Assembly (NCBI RefSeq): GCF_000003815.2
Contig: NC_049983.1
Coordinates: 22,466,063-22,530,062 of the forward strand
Origin: Branchiostoma floridae
Lineage: Eukaryota; Chordata; Leptocardii; Amphioxiformes; Branchiostomatidae
Direction: 5' to 3'
Length of the DNA: 64,000 nt
Shown here: piece by piece, positions 22,153-34,084 of the stretch
How positions within the stretch are numbered: the first letter of the stretch is position 1
Layout: each line of letters starts with the position of its first letter
The notes under the pieces: model-generated
Told to the model about the DNA's origin: nothing
Seen by the model: the letters and a program-made list of their open reading frames with translations, nothing else
Databases searched by the model: none
Program-made: the position numbers and the translations under genes

Positions 22153-22714
22153 CTTTTCGGGCCATTAGACCATTTGTAAGTCAGTTGTTTAAAGGCAGCC
22201 TAAGCAATTTTAGAGCTTTAAAAGTGGAAATGATATGGATGGGGCAATTTGTATGAAATTGATATCTACTGCACTATATTTCCACATTTACATCATTATT
22301 TCATACTTTAAGCGGTCACAAACGGTGCAGAAACAAGCGGCACGGGGATTCCCTAAATATTGGAACAAAAAAAATAGGCCTTGATCCTGCCAGTCACTCT
22401 TTTCCAGCTTTTCCGCGACAGAGTTTCATCAGCTTATGCTCTTTAAATGTCAGTATGAAATAAGATAGAGTTGTTTCACTTTATTACGTAGAAATGTACC
22501 AGTAAATGACTTTGAAAATTGAAGCTCCATCAGTCCTGAGTCCGGCTAATATTGCTCAGGTTCCCTTTAAAAGTTTTAAGCAGCTTTACAATGTTTTTTT
22601 ACGATTGATTACGCCTCTCCCCTCGTATGCTCTTTCAGGTGTTTTGCTGTGAATGATTTTCAAAAGTGTTTCAGCAGGGTCTACATGATTTGCACTCCCC
22701 ATATCTTTGCTTTG
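22153..22714. other. Intergenic stretch between receptor genes A and B
   Basis: AT-rich; no exon, repeat or promoter signature recognised. Confidence 0.5.
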
Positions 22715-25619
22715 CTAGCTTGTGCGCACAATTCCAATGCCTTTGGGAGTTGTGCCACCTCTTTGCCCTGGTTGTTGAAGGCGTATTTTCTTCTTTCTCG
22801 AGAACATGAATGCAGTGCTCACACCGATTCCGAGCACTGCAAGGACACAGACCACAGCACCTGCTACGAGAACCCATAAAGTATAATCGTGCGGTGTCGG
22901 AACCTCTTTTTGCTGCGAAGTGTTGTCTTGGTCAATGGATGATGTTCGCACTTGCAAGCCAGTCAAGGCAGGGTACGGTAAGGTTGAAATGAACGATATC
23001 GCATTCATGGACTTCACCACTTCCCCTAAAGGTATCTTAGTAGGTACAGCACAATCAGAAAGGGCGAACGAAATATTGTCTGTCGAATGTCCACTCGCAT
23101 ATGATGCGTCACAGCCACACTGTCCGTACGACAGAAGCATTAACCGACTGATGGCGAGTGACAACGTTGTCTTTGCCAAGTAGTTTGAACCATTTTCCCC
23201 CGCGTCAGACCCAAGGGGACTTTGCCACCCAGTAGTGTTAACGGATTGCGTCAGGGTCAACGTGAAGTTTTCTGACTGGGAGACGGTCACAACACTGTCA
23301 TCTTCCCCTAAACTCACTGCATGAGAAAATACGGACTTGCCTGCCAACGCGAGTCTAACTAGGGGAGGGACTTCCCAATATATTTCGCATTTCAAGTACA
23401 CAACATCGTTTTTAGGCGAAAGCTTTTCTCCATGTTTGCAGATGTTTTCTTTGTTTATCAGAGTCGTTTTGCCGGACGACACGCCAAGCTTCACGACAGG
23501 TTTAGGACAAGTGGCGTTATTCAGTGTTACGTTCGACACCAAAGTGTTTCGGAGAGGAGGAGGGTGCTTGCACATCAGACGGTTGTAGTCGGTAACGTCG
23601 TCTTTTTGGGCGCGGAGCCAAGCTAAGGCACATGTGCATCTCAAAGGGTTATTTGACAGTGTCACATTAAACGTCAGACCATCCAATGCTAGGATGTTAT
23701 TATTCTGTAGGTAGACTTTGGAAAAATGTCCCAACCCTTTGAACCAGTCATTAATGATGACTTTCAGCTTATTCTCTCTCAGGTCTACCTCGGACAAATC
23801 TGGTAGCCCAAAGAATGAGCCGGCTTCAATTCGTGTAATTTTGTTGCCTGATAAATCGACAAGACGCAGACCCGGTATCCCGATGAAATAGTCTTTTTGT
23901 ATCTTTGTCAGTGAATTTGAACCCAACATTAGATATTGTAGACCGGTGCCACGAAAGGCACCGGTCGGTAAGTCCGCTATGACATTGTCACCCAAGTCAA
24001 GTTCTTTCAAGTCTGGCATGTTTTGAAATTGGTTGGCGTCGATATTTATGAGTGAACTCTCACTAAGAGACAACCACGAGAGTTTGGGCAAATGATAGAA
24101 AGGGCTTTGTCTGACCAGGGGGTTCCCTATTTTCACTAGAGGATTGTTTTCTATTTCCAGCCACGTCAGCTTGTCAGCGCCGCGGAACCAGGCCCCGCGG
24201 ATACTCTTAATCTCGTTCTGATTTAAACTGAGCATCTCGAGTTTAGGAAGACGTTCAAACGCACCGTCTTCGATGTTGGAAATCCCGTTTTGACTGAGGT
24301 CCAGGTCTGTCAACAGGTCCAGCCCCACAAACCAAGTCCCCTTGACGCAAACGATACAGCTTTTCACGATAGACAAGCTAGTCAGGTTGGGCGTCTTCTC
24401 GAATGCTTTTCCTGACACCTCTGCAATGTCACCGATTAGTCTCAGTGTCCCCAACTGAAATGCATCGAACAAAATCATTTTTCTTCCACTTAGTCCTTTC
24501 AGGTAGACTTCAAATTTGTAGTTGGGAACAAGGATAATTTTTTATGCCTTTGCAGCATTTTTCGATCTAACACTAGTTCACCTTTATCCGTAGGGTAACT
24601 TATATTCGTTACTTTTAGAAACCGGGTAGTTGTAATGTCAAGTCGACGGACGTTGGCTTTAAACTGATTTGCAACAGATATTGTAACTTGAAACAACCAA
24701 CCGTTGCCTTGAAGTCCCTAAGTGAATACCTTTTTTTAACGGATAAAGGTTACCCCGCGGATAAAGGTGAACTATCGTTACGATTTTGACATTGAGATGA
24801 ATTCAACAATCATGTTGCAATACCTCACTGATACAAGACAGACTGGAAATAGCTGCGGTCATATGCATGTCAATGTTGATAGTAGTTTATATTTTTTTCA
24901 TAGTTTCCGTACTTTAACAGCTGGCCTAAACTCAACATTGATTTTAGTTTGAAGTAAACAGAGCTGTCCATATGTCTTGATTAACCCTTGTCCTGCTGAG
25001 GATTTGTTTTCTACAATTAACCCCCCCCCCCCTAAGCTAGTTAATCAATCTGACCAGTAAAACTTGACCTATTCTGTGATACTGCTGCAGATTAACTTCC
25101 CCAATCGATGCAGTTTGCTGCGTCATGTCGCATTTATGTGAGAAATGCACCAAACCCGTATAGATACTGGACCCACATGCATGCATTGTATATGTCCACC
25201 TTGTATATACCCACATGTATATACATTGTATACGGGCTCAGCAAGACAAGGGTTTTAAATCAATTTCCTAAAACAGAATCCAAGAAGAACAGAAAACTGT
25301 CAGAACGCACCTTTTCTATCCCTTCGAAATCGAAGAGAGACATGTTCATGACGTCATGTGTCAGTCGCAGCCGTCGATGCTTGGACTTACAGCTGTCCAT
25401 CTCTTGGCCGAGCCGGACGCCCAGCCCCACCAGATGTGCGTCGACCGTCCAGCACGAGAAACTTATGGATATGGACCCCAGTCTCCGCCGGCTGTCCCGT
25501 ACGTCGATGTTGGAAGGTTTCGCACAAAGGGCCGGCCTGTTACAATTTGCCTGAACTTCACCAATACAGACGGCTAAGTATACTGCAAGCTGCAGTCCAA
25601 AATAGAACTTCATCCACAT
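22715..25619 (-). CDS. LRR-Ig transmembrane receptor B, almost tail-less
   Basis: Two exons: 25619-25311 and 24454-22715, with an 856-bp intron (GTGCGT donor, CATTTCAG acceptor, phase 0); 682 aa. Signal peptide MWMKFYFGLQLAVYLAVCIG, then CNRPALC cap, LRRs (LLTDLDLSQNGISNIEDGAF, LEMLSLNQNEIKSI), LRRCT cap NPLRCTCALAWL, Ig-like domain (LKCEIYW to GQCGCDAS) and membrane segment LWVLVAGAVVCVLAVLGIGV. The cytoplasmic tail is only about 28 aa (RKKKIRLQQPGQRGGTTPKG), with no tyrosine. It may act as a decoy or co-receptor. The intron holds a MITE (24573-24774). The ectodomain is clearly paralogous to A, C and D. Confidence 0.88.
24573..24774. mobile_element. MITE with GTTCACCTTTATCCG termini, in the intron of gene B
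   Basis: GTTCACCTTTATCCGTAGGG at the left is matched by inverted CGGATAAAGGTGAAC on the right, with an inner inverted CGGATAAAGGTTACC copy. The same terminal word and the internal TCAAGTCGACG recur at 51057-51275. Confidence 0.65.
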
Positions 25620-25934
25620 CTTGCCTTTTTACGGAAATGCTAGGAACAGGTGTTCGAAACTACTTGCCTACAAAGGTGTGGAAACTGCTGAAACTTTTAA
25701 GGCTAAAGTGGCCACGAAAGATGATAATTCAAGATGTTTCTGTAAATTCAAACACATCAACACGATGTGAAACCCAGGCAAAACCTAAGATACACGGAGT
25801 TTTATCCAACACAGGTTACCGTCGGCGACAAACAAGCCGATAGCTCGTGGACCTATGGCGACAAATACGTCTGTGTGGGTTTTCAGACAGCACCCCTGGC
25901 TTCTAGACCGATTCGAACCCACACAGACAACAAT

Positions 25935-26066
25935 TTAACCAACGGGTAGCAAGTTTGTAAGATTGTCTGGTAAACAGATTGTTTGTTTCCGTCTGGGCTC
26001 CTTCACCACCAGACCGGAGATTGCTTCACCCACGGAGGCAGCCTTAGGCATACAGACTAATAAGAA
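25935..26066 (-). promoter_or_regulatory. Conserved upstream block of receptor gene B
   Basis: Same block as upstream of A and C (TTTCCGTCTGGGCTCCTTCA, CCAGACCGGAGATTGC, CACCCACGGAGGCAGCC), starting 316 bp from the start codon. Its distal half (GGAGGCAGCCTTAGGCATAC) is duplicated again at about 26180-26215. Confidence 0.5.
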
Positions 26067-26330
26067 TAACATCAGACCAGACATCGGACGAAGGAAAATA
26101 TCAGGTGTTCATCAATACCAATGATAAACAATTATGCTTTTAGATGCACCATTGGCCAGGTTTTAGCTGCCTCACCCATAGAGGCAGCTTTAGGCATACA
26201 GATTAATAAGAATAATATCAGACATCGACAAACATCTGTCAGCCGAAAAGTGTCCATCATGACTGATGATGGGCACTTACGCTTTTAGACGTACCATTGG
26301 CCAGATTTTAGATGCTCTGATACAAATTGT
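26067..26330. repeat. Local duplications upstream of gene B
   Basis: GAGGCAGCYTTAGGCATACA followed by TAATAAGAATAA occurs at 26034 and about 26181. CTTTTAGAYGYACCATTGGCC occurs at about 26136 and 26281. These are partial tandem copies of the upstream block. Confidence 0.6.
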
Positions 26331-26574
26331 TCGTTCCTATTTGCATGTCCTGCGATTGCCCCATGATTGCTTAGTCGCTAGATTACGAAAATGTTGTCAG
26401 TGATGCTTGGTTCCCCTTCATCGATGTTCATGAGATGAAATTCAGTGTCACCTTCAGAATGTGCATTTAAACCGACGTGATTTCCATGTCATTGTACATC
26501 TGTGCAATGTGCGTCAGCATAAGGCTGTATTGTATATATATATATGAATTGTCTGTCCTTCGGCATTTGTGTCA

Positions 26575-28812
26575 TTACATTTGTCCGTGTGTTGGCATTG
26601 CGTCGTGTTTATTTTTTTGGAACAGACATGCAATGCCTAGACATTGTCCAAGCACGGCAAGAACTGAGACCAGAACGCCAATTGCGAGAACCCAATAACT
26701 TACGGTATGGCCATCTTCATTGATTGTCTCTGTATGATGCAATGATTTCCAAGGCATGGTGGCATATGTCTGCATGGAACTGACATTAGTTGACTTAACA
26801 GCATGTGGGCGTAATCGAGGTGCTAATGTCGACTTGTCAGAAAGAGGGAAAGACACGTTGTCAGTTGACTGTCCAATTGTGGATGATGCGGTGCAGCCAA
26901 AATATCCAAAAGTAAGTAGCGCCAAACGACTGACGGCCAGTGATAAGGTGGTCCTCGCTGCGAAGTTTGAACGATTTGCACCTGTAAGAAACTCACTGGG
27001 ACTTTGCCACCCGTCTGGTCTCAGGGACTGCGCTATGGTAATCGTAAGATTCTCTGGTTTTGAGACTGTCTCAGTTCTATTACCTTCCCCTAGTCTCACA
27101 GCATGTGAAAATACAGTCTTGCCGGACAACTTCAACGTTACCAGATGAAGCACTTCCCAGTAAACGTCACATGTTAAGTACATGACGTCATCTTTAGAGG
27201 AGTGCCCTTTTACGGGCTTATATATTCTTGCTTTGCTTTGCAACACTCCCATTTTCACTCCAGGATTAGGGCAAGTGGTGTTAGCCAGGGTTGCGTTTGA
27301 CACCAACACGTTTCGGAGAGAAGGGGGGTACATGCACGTCAGACGATTGTAGTCGGTGACGTAGTCCTTCTGATCATGGAGCTCGAGCCAGGATAATGCA
27401 CATGTGCACCTCAGAGGGTTACCTGCTAGGTTCACTTTAAATGTCAGGGCGTCCAATGCAACAATGTCATTATTCTGTAGGTATATTTTTCGAAGACGTT
27501 TAAGTCCTGCAAACCAATCTTTTCTAACATATTTCAGCTTGTTCTGATTCAGATTTATTTCTAACAAATCTGGCAGCCCAAAGAATGAATGCTCTTGTAT
27601 TTCTGCAATTTGATTGTTTGATAAGTAGAGGATCATGAGTTTTGGTATTCCAGAGAAATGACCACTTCTTATTTCTGTCAACGAATTTGAGTTCAAATCT
27701 ATCTTTCTTAGACCAGTACCACTGAAGGCACCGAGTGGTATGTCTGCTATGGAATTATTAATTAACCGTATATCTTTTAAAGATGTAAGATTCCGAAAAG
27801 TATTGGTATTGATAATTGTTAAGGAACCAAAAGCAAGACTCAGCGTTGCCAGTTTGGGCGAGTGGACAAAGGGGCTCTCTTGGGTCATGATATTACCTAG
27901 GTTCATTAAAGGATTTTTTTCTATTTCCAGTGTCTTCAGATTGACAGCACCCCGAAACCAGCCTCCTTGAATACTCACAATCCTATTATAGTTCAAATCT
28001 AGGAGCTCTAATTCCGGGAGATGTTCAAATGCTCCATCTTCGATGTTGGATATTTCATTAAAGTCGAGATAAAGGCTCTTTAGAAGGTCTAGTCCCACAA
28101 ACCAAATCTTTTCAACACAAACCATGCAGCTTCTGAAGACAGACAAGCTAACCAGATCGGGTATCTTCTCGAAGGCGTGCTTTGAGAACCCTGCGATGGC
28201 ACCGCTTACTGTCATCCTGTCCAGCTGTAATGTTACGACGAAAATCATTTTGCAATCTTTTCAAATAGATGTAATATTGTGATTGGGATTAAAGAAAGCT
28301 TTCTTCATCCGCAATAAGCACACACATTTTTACTTTTATGTTGGCTTCGGCAAGCATATTGTCACTCTTCAATGATATATACATGGATGGTTGGTTAATC
28401 ATCAACCGGTATGTTGTGCCTGTGTGTCATACCCCCTTTCCATGTGTATTTCCAAATCCCATTATTTACAAACAATGTAAGAACGTACCTTTGCAATTCC
28501 TTTCAAATTGAAGAAGGACATATTCATGACTTCTCGAGTCAGTCGCAGCCGTCGATGCTTGGATGCGCAGCGCCTTTCCTGCGTTCTTCCGTGGCCGTCA
28601 TCCTCGCCAGCTCGCAAGTCCAGTTCTAGTTTGCTTTTATATACCGGGCAGGCGAACCTCACGAATACGTCACCCCATGTCTGCCGTCTGTCACGAACGT
28701 CGATGGAGGGAGTTACGCAAAGAGCTGGTCCGTTACAACTTTCCTGAACTTCTCCGATACAAGGGATTAGACAAACTATCAATCCTACGCAAAACGCGAT
28801 CCACATTTTCAC
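26575..28812 (-). CDS. LRR-Ig transmembrane receptor C, almost tail-less
   Basis: Two exons: 28812-28489 and 28224-26575, with a 264-bp intron (GTACGT donor, CATTACAG acceptor, phase 0); 657 aa. Signal peptide MKMWIAFCVGLIVCLIPCIG, cap CNGPALC, LRRs (LKSLYLDFNEISNIEDGAF), LRRCT cap NPLRCTCALSWL, Ig-like domain (LTCDVYW to GYFGCTAS), membrane segment WVLAIGVLVSVLAVLGQCLG, then a tail of roughly 14 aa (QKNKHDAMPTHGQM) without tyrosine. Its ectodomain is especially close to that of D (shared GSLTIINTN, AGNPLRCTC, VTDYNRLTCMYPPSLR), which suggests a recent duplication or gene conversion. Like B, it lacks its own signalling tail. Confidence 0.88.
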
Positions 28813-29126
28813 CCCTCTATTAAGAAGGCTTCGAATAAATCTTCCCTACTGCTTGCCTACAAAGGCGCTGACGCTGTTGGAAATTTTACGGTTAACTTGA
28901 CCCCAAAGATGATGATAGTCTTTGAATAGGGGACTTCTTTTCGCCAAAGACCGAGGAAAAGGTAAGAAATATAAAGCGACGTCTCGTTGTTTTATTCACA
29001 CGCGTTGTAACACGTGTTTGCCGCACGTTGAAGAGTGCAGAATGGAGATTTACATGTGCGTGTGCGGGCAAGGTAGACAGGGCCTACCTGTGGCGCCTAT
29101 GCTAATTCGTACCCACACGGGTGATG

Positions 29127-29272
29127 CCGTAACCATTAGGTAATGGCGAACTTGTCCAAATGTGTAAGTGTCTGGTAAACAAGTTGTTTCCGTCTGGGCT
29201 CCTTGCCATCCAGACCGGAGATTGTTTCACTCGCGGAGGCAGCCTTCGGTACATAGACAAATCTGTTACGCA
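29127..29272 (-). promoter_or_regulatory. Conserved upstream block of receptor gene C
   Basis: Third copy of the A/B block (TTTCCGTCTGGGCTCCTTG, CCAGACCGGAGATTGTTTCA, GGAGGCAGCCTTCGGTACAT), starting 315 bp from the start codon, nearly the same distance as for B. Confidence 0.5.
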
Positions 29273-29344
29273 AGGGTAGAACCGGATACTCAGCTTAGAT
29301 ATGCCCACAATGGACAATGAATTTATCATTGTCATGGTAAATGT

Positions 29345-29655
29345 TCTTTAATGTTGAATTCAAAGATGTCTGTCTGTCTCTTCGGTTGTCCTTTTCAGTA
29401 TATTATGTTCTGTTTTGTGGAAAACTGTTTTCTTATCACGCTTCTTGACGTCTGTTCAAGCCTGGCCTATATGCTCTTACCAACGAGAAGAAGTTGAACC
29501 TGTGCATACTAGTATACTTTAGACTTTATGTTCTTAGTCATGTATCACGTCCTACGCAAATTGTACCTCACTAGGAGATGTATCTATTCACCTTGACCTG
29601 TACTTAGCTTGTTAGAAAGCAAAAACGTACAATAAAGGTCTTCATTCATTCAGTA
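29345..29655 (+). mobile_element. Probable LINE 3' end with ATTC-type tail
   Basis: Non-coding sequence ending AATAAAGGTCTTCATTCATT, the type of short-repeat tail left by 5'-truncated CR1/L2-like LINE copies. No coding remnant is recognisable, so the left boundary is a guess. Confidence 0.35.
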
Positions 29656-29797
29656 ATAATAATACTATGAGCGGGAACGACTTTTAATGACAGTCATGTT
29701 GACACTGTCACATGTTCGTGAATTGTCTCTGAACTCTTATATAATCCACGTCAGTTATCTTAAGCATTTCTTATCAGTTTATACCTTGTACAGGCTA

Positions 29798-32700
29798 CTA
29801 TTGTCCAGTAAGCGTAGCTGAGATGGAATTGCCTGACGCAGTTTTCCCGTGATTGCTTCGTGCAAGCTGTTTGTCCATTGGCAGGTACCTTAAACTAGGG
29901 CGCATCTTCTCGGTACTAGTCTTCGTCATTTGTTGATTTTTCATGAGGGAAACTGGCTCGGCTTCTTGTCCTGTGTCTTTATCTGAGACCACCTCATATT
30001 CATTTAATTTTGTAAGACGTTTGTCCGCTGGTAGGTGCCCTAATCCAGAACACCTCTTATCATGGCTAACTTTTACCTCTTTTTGATTTTTCATGAGGTA
30101 GAATGGATCGGATTCAACCTCTTGCTTTGGCAGTGTATCTGAGGCCACCTCACATCCATCAAGATTTGTAAGATGTTTGTCCATTGGTAGGTACCGTAAT
30201 TCAGGGCACTTTTTATTATCATTATTGGTAGCTTTTACGTCCTCTTGATTTTTCATGGGGGAACATGGCTGGGCTTCGGCCTCTTGTTCTGTCTTGGTAC
30301 CTGAGACTGCCTTACATTCATTTAAATGTTTGCTCATTGGTAGGTACCGAAGTCCAGGGAACTTATTTTCCTTACTAGCTTTTACCTCCTCTTGATTCTT
30401 CTTGAGAAAAGATGGCTCGGCTCCCGCCTCTTGTCCCTTCTGGACATCTGGGATCACCTCATATTCATTGAACTCTGTAGAATTTACAACAGCGTAAGGC
30501 TCTATCGTGTAGACGTCGTCGTTATTGTCCCTTGTGATGACGTCCATCTGTCTCATTGGAATCGCATTAGTGTTCCGCTGCATTTGCTGATGTCGTCTCT
30601 TCTTCAGGAACAAGTATGTGGCGGTAAGACATAGTCCAAGCACTGCAAAAGCAGAAACGGCAGCACCCACCACGGGAACCCAATAACGAAAACTGTCCGG
30701 TACCGACGGTTTGGATAGTGAAGGTTCGGTTTTGTCTAGGGCGGTCGTAACAGCATAGTTCTGTGTGGGGCAGGCATCACTAAACCTTACATGGTGTGGT
30801 ATTGGTGTTGTTGTCAAATGCAACAACTCAGAAGAAAGGCCGGTCTGTGTCGAGTTTCCTACCATAGAGGATGCGTCACAGCGACAGTGTCCAAACACAA
30901 GCAACGCAGACCGGCTAACAAGCACGGACAGCGTTGTCTTCGCTACATAGTTTAAAGGACAGTTATTACCGAAACACTCGCGGGGACCTTGCCACCCACC
31001 AGTTTTTATAGATTGCGTTATGACAAATGTAAGATTCTCTGGTCCTGAGAAGGTCTCGGTTCTGTCCCCTATTGTTGCTGCGTGGGAGAATGCTGTCCTG
31101 TTGCCCAGCGTAAACGTCACTAGAGGAGGCACTTCCCAGTAGACGTCACATGTGACGTACACGACCTCATCTTCAGAAGAAGAATGCCCTTTTAAGGGTC
31201 TATAGTTTTCCGCGTTGGCGGATGAAACGCTTAGCTGCAATGCAGGTTTAGGGCAAGTGGTGTTAGACAGAGTTACGTTTGACACCAACACGTATCGGAG
31301 AGAAGGGGGGTACATGCACGTCAGACGATTGTAGTCGGTGACGTAGTCCTTCTGATCATCGAGCTCGAGCCAGGATAATGTACATGTGCACCTCAGAGGG
31401 TTACCTGCTAGGTCCACTTTAAATGTCAGACCGTCCATCGCAACAATGTCATTGTTCTGTAGGTAGATTTTTCGAAGACGTTTAAGTCCTTTAAACCAGT
31501 CCCTTCTAACGTATTTCAGCTTGTTTTTACTCAGATCTATTTCGAACAACTCTGGCAGCCCAACAAATGCGCCCTCTTGTATTTGGGTAATTCTATTGTT
31601 TGATAAACAAACTATCATGAGTTTTGGTGTTCCATGGAAATGGCCACTTCTTATTTCTGTCAATGAATTTGAGTTCAAATCTATCTTTCTTAGACCAGTA
31701 CCGCTGAAGGCACCGATAGGGATGTCTTCTATGGAATTATTTGTTAACCGTAGGTCATCTAAAGATGTCAGATTCCGAAAACTATTGGTATTGATAATTG
31801 TTAAGGAACCAAAAGCAAGACTCAGCGTTGCCAGTTTGGGCAAGTGGACAAAGGGGCTCTCTTGGACCATAATGTTGCCAATATTCATCAAAGGATTAAA
31901 TTGTATTTCCAGTGTCTTCAGATTGACAGCACCCCGAAACCAGCCTCCTTGAATACTCGAAATCCTGTTAAAGTTCAAATCTAGGAGCTCGAGTTTCGGA
32001 AGATGTTCAAATGCTCCGTCTTCAATGTTAGAAATTTCATTATGAGTGAGATAGAGGCTCTTGAGGACTGGGTCTAGTCCCACAAACCACGTCTTTTCAA
32101 CACAAACTATGCAACTTCTAAATACAGACAAGCTAATCAGATCGGGTGTTTTCTCGAATGCATCCTTTGAGAACCCTGCGATGGCACCGCTTAGTGTCAG
32201 CTTGTCCAACTGTAAGATATCAAACAAAAAATTTTATGTAATTCTTTGAATTTCCACCCGAATGACTGCCTTACCTCCCAGCGGAAATAACTTGAAGGGG
32301 CAAGCTAGGTAAAAAAAAAACCTGTTAATTTGTGTGCAGAGTCACTGTCTTTAACGTTGTGGGAACAACCACCCAAGGCAAAAACCGACCACTGTCTTAC
32401 AGATACATGTAGTCAACGTTTTAGTACCTTTCTTGTATATTTCTATTCACATGGACATTTATTTTCAGTGTCCTTAGTTTCCTTTCCTCAATAGCTGGGC
32501 TAGATCTAGGGCACACCTCACTTTGAGCAATGGCATAATCTTGACTTCATGAAATTAATGATATATATAAAAACTAGCACAAATAAAAATAAGCGCATGG
32601 GGAATATATAACTCAGAAAACACAGACATACCAAAAGCAGTATACCTCCACGTGTATTCACTTCCATTGACCCAAATGGCCTCGACTGTTATGTCTTATA

Positions 32701-33114
32701 TACGACTAGCTCTACAGACCCCGAGCTCAGGTTTAAACTGATAGCTGGAAAAACTTGGACACAGACAGTGACAAACACACATGAAGCATAGAATCCGTAC
32801 AAGAGTCAACGAAATATCCAAATAGATGGTACCTGTTGAACGTCTGGCACCTTCGAGAGAATCAGACGCATCACCTCATTTGTCACATTCAAGCGTTGAT
32901 GCCGGGATTTACAACTCTGTGGACCTTCGCGATCGTCCGGTTCCTCTTCATCCCCGTCACCCTTACAGGAAGACCTCACGTATACGGTACCCAACCTGTC
33001 ACGAACGTTGATTTTGGGAGCTACGCAAAGGGCTGGCCCGTTGCAATTTGCCTGAACTTGGCCAATGTGCGGGAGCAGACAAACTATCGAAACGAAACAA
33101 AGAGATATCCACAT
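29798..33114 (-). CDS. LRR-Ig transmembrane receptor D, tail with repeated YxxM modules
   Basis: Two exons: 33114-32833 and 32209-29798, with a 623-bp intron (GTACCA donor, TCTTACAG acceptor, phase 0); 897 aa. Start chosen at the Met of signal peptide MWISLCFVSIVCLLPHIG; a longer in-frame start lies 26 codons upstream. Ectodomain as in C: CNGPALC cap, LRRs, NPLRCTCTLSWL cap, Ig-like domain (VTCDVYW to GHCRCDAS). Membrane segment WVPVVGAAVSAFAVLGLCL. The tail of about 270 aa has four tandem modules of about 51 aa, each with [P/x]xxxMKNQxxxK and LRYLPM-like parts. YLPM occurs three times (29876-29887, 30182-30193, 30335-30346); the remaining module has HLPA. One module has PFYLM. YxxM is the PI3K p85 SH2 consensus. 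Confidence 0.88.
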
Positions 33115-33469
33115 TTTCACCAAGTTCTTCAACAATGGGATTTTCCCACTACTTGCCTGAAGAGGCACGAACTTTCTTGACCTCTTTTTCATGCCAATTA
33201 AGTTCCAAATGCAATCGATTTTGAATGCGTGATTTCTTTATATCCAAAAGCTGAACACGAGATAAGATCCAGCCGACAAATGTGCTGGACATATAAAGCT
33301 TCGTCCTTTTATTTTTATTCACACACATCACGAGCAGACCAACGTGTGTCGTTACAGGAAAAGGGGCCCTTCTACCAGGAAGGTGTGCGTGGGTTTGCTG
33401 GAAATCCCTTAGCAACAGAACAAACATGAACACACGGAAGCAAAACCGTATCTAAAGAAAGAAAACCAT

Positions 33470-33565
33470 TTTGATAAAAATGTCTGGTACGCACATGAGG
33501 TGCTTGTTTCCGTCTTCTTCAACACCAATCGGTGATTGTCTCTTTTTTTCAAGCAGACTAATTCC
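33470..33565 (-). promoter_or_regulatory. Diverged upstream block of receptor gene D
   Basis: Keeps ATGTCTGGTA, TGTTTCCGTCT, CGGTGATTGTCTC and AGCAGACTAAT in the same order as the A-C blocks, 356 bp from the start codon, but has lost the CCAGACC arm. Confidence 0.35.
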
Positions 33566-33843
33566 TGGCGAGTTCCTGGAATTTGGACTCGGACTGGTTT
33601 GGTCCACCATGCTAACAGTGGATAAAATATATACTGATCAGATTGTAAACGTTTTAATCTCTTGTGCGGTGATCGTATCCGTCACATATTCGCTGTCTGC
33701 AAGGAAAAGTGGGGCTCTGCAAGCTTCAACACGTAGAAACTTTCACCTCCAAAATCGCGACACGTGCGAAGTTTACCCTGGGAGCCAGCCAGGACCGGGT
33801 AGCTAGCGAGTTTTGTTCGGGGAGCCAAGGCAGTCAGCCCGCC

Positions 33844-33964
33844 GATCTCACATAAGCGCTCCGGGGAGTTTAAGCCTGAAGTAGTTATGCTACCCTTGTC
33901 CCGTCTGGATAAGGGCAGGTGGACCTCATCGGGCTTAAACTCTCCGGGGCGCTAATATGAGATG
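33844..33964. repeat. Foldback element beside the assembly gap
   Basis: Arms of about 36 bp (33844-33879 and 33929-33964) are imperfect inverted copies: GATCTCACATAAGCGCTCCG and its continuation pair with TCTCCGGGGCGCTAATATGA. The loop is about 50 bp. It resembles a snapback MITE. The adjacent N run may reflect assembly failure over such structure. Confidence 0.65.
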
Positions 33965-33984
33965 GACGGGTCTGATTGTCTTGA

Positions 33985-34084
33985 NNNNNNNNNNNNNNNN
34001 NNNNNNNNNNNNNNNNNNNNNNNNNNNNNNNNNNNNNNNNNNNNNNNNNNNNNNNNNNNNNNNNNNNNNNNNNNNNNNNNNNNN
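33985..34084. other. Assembly gap (100 N)
   Basis: A run of exactly 100 N, a conventional scaffolding gap of unknown size, lying between the divergent receptor genes D and E. Confidence 0.99.
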
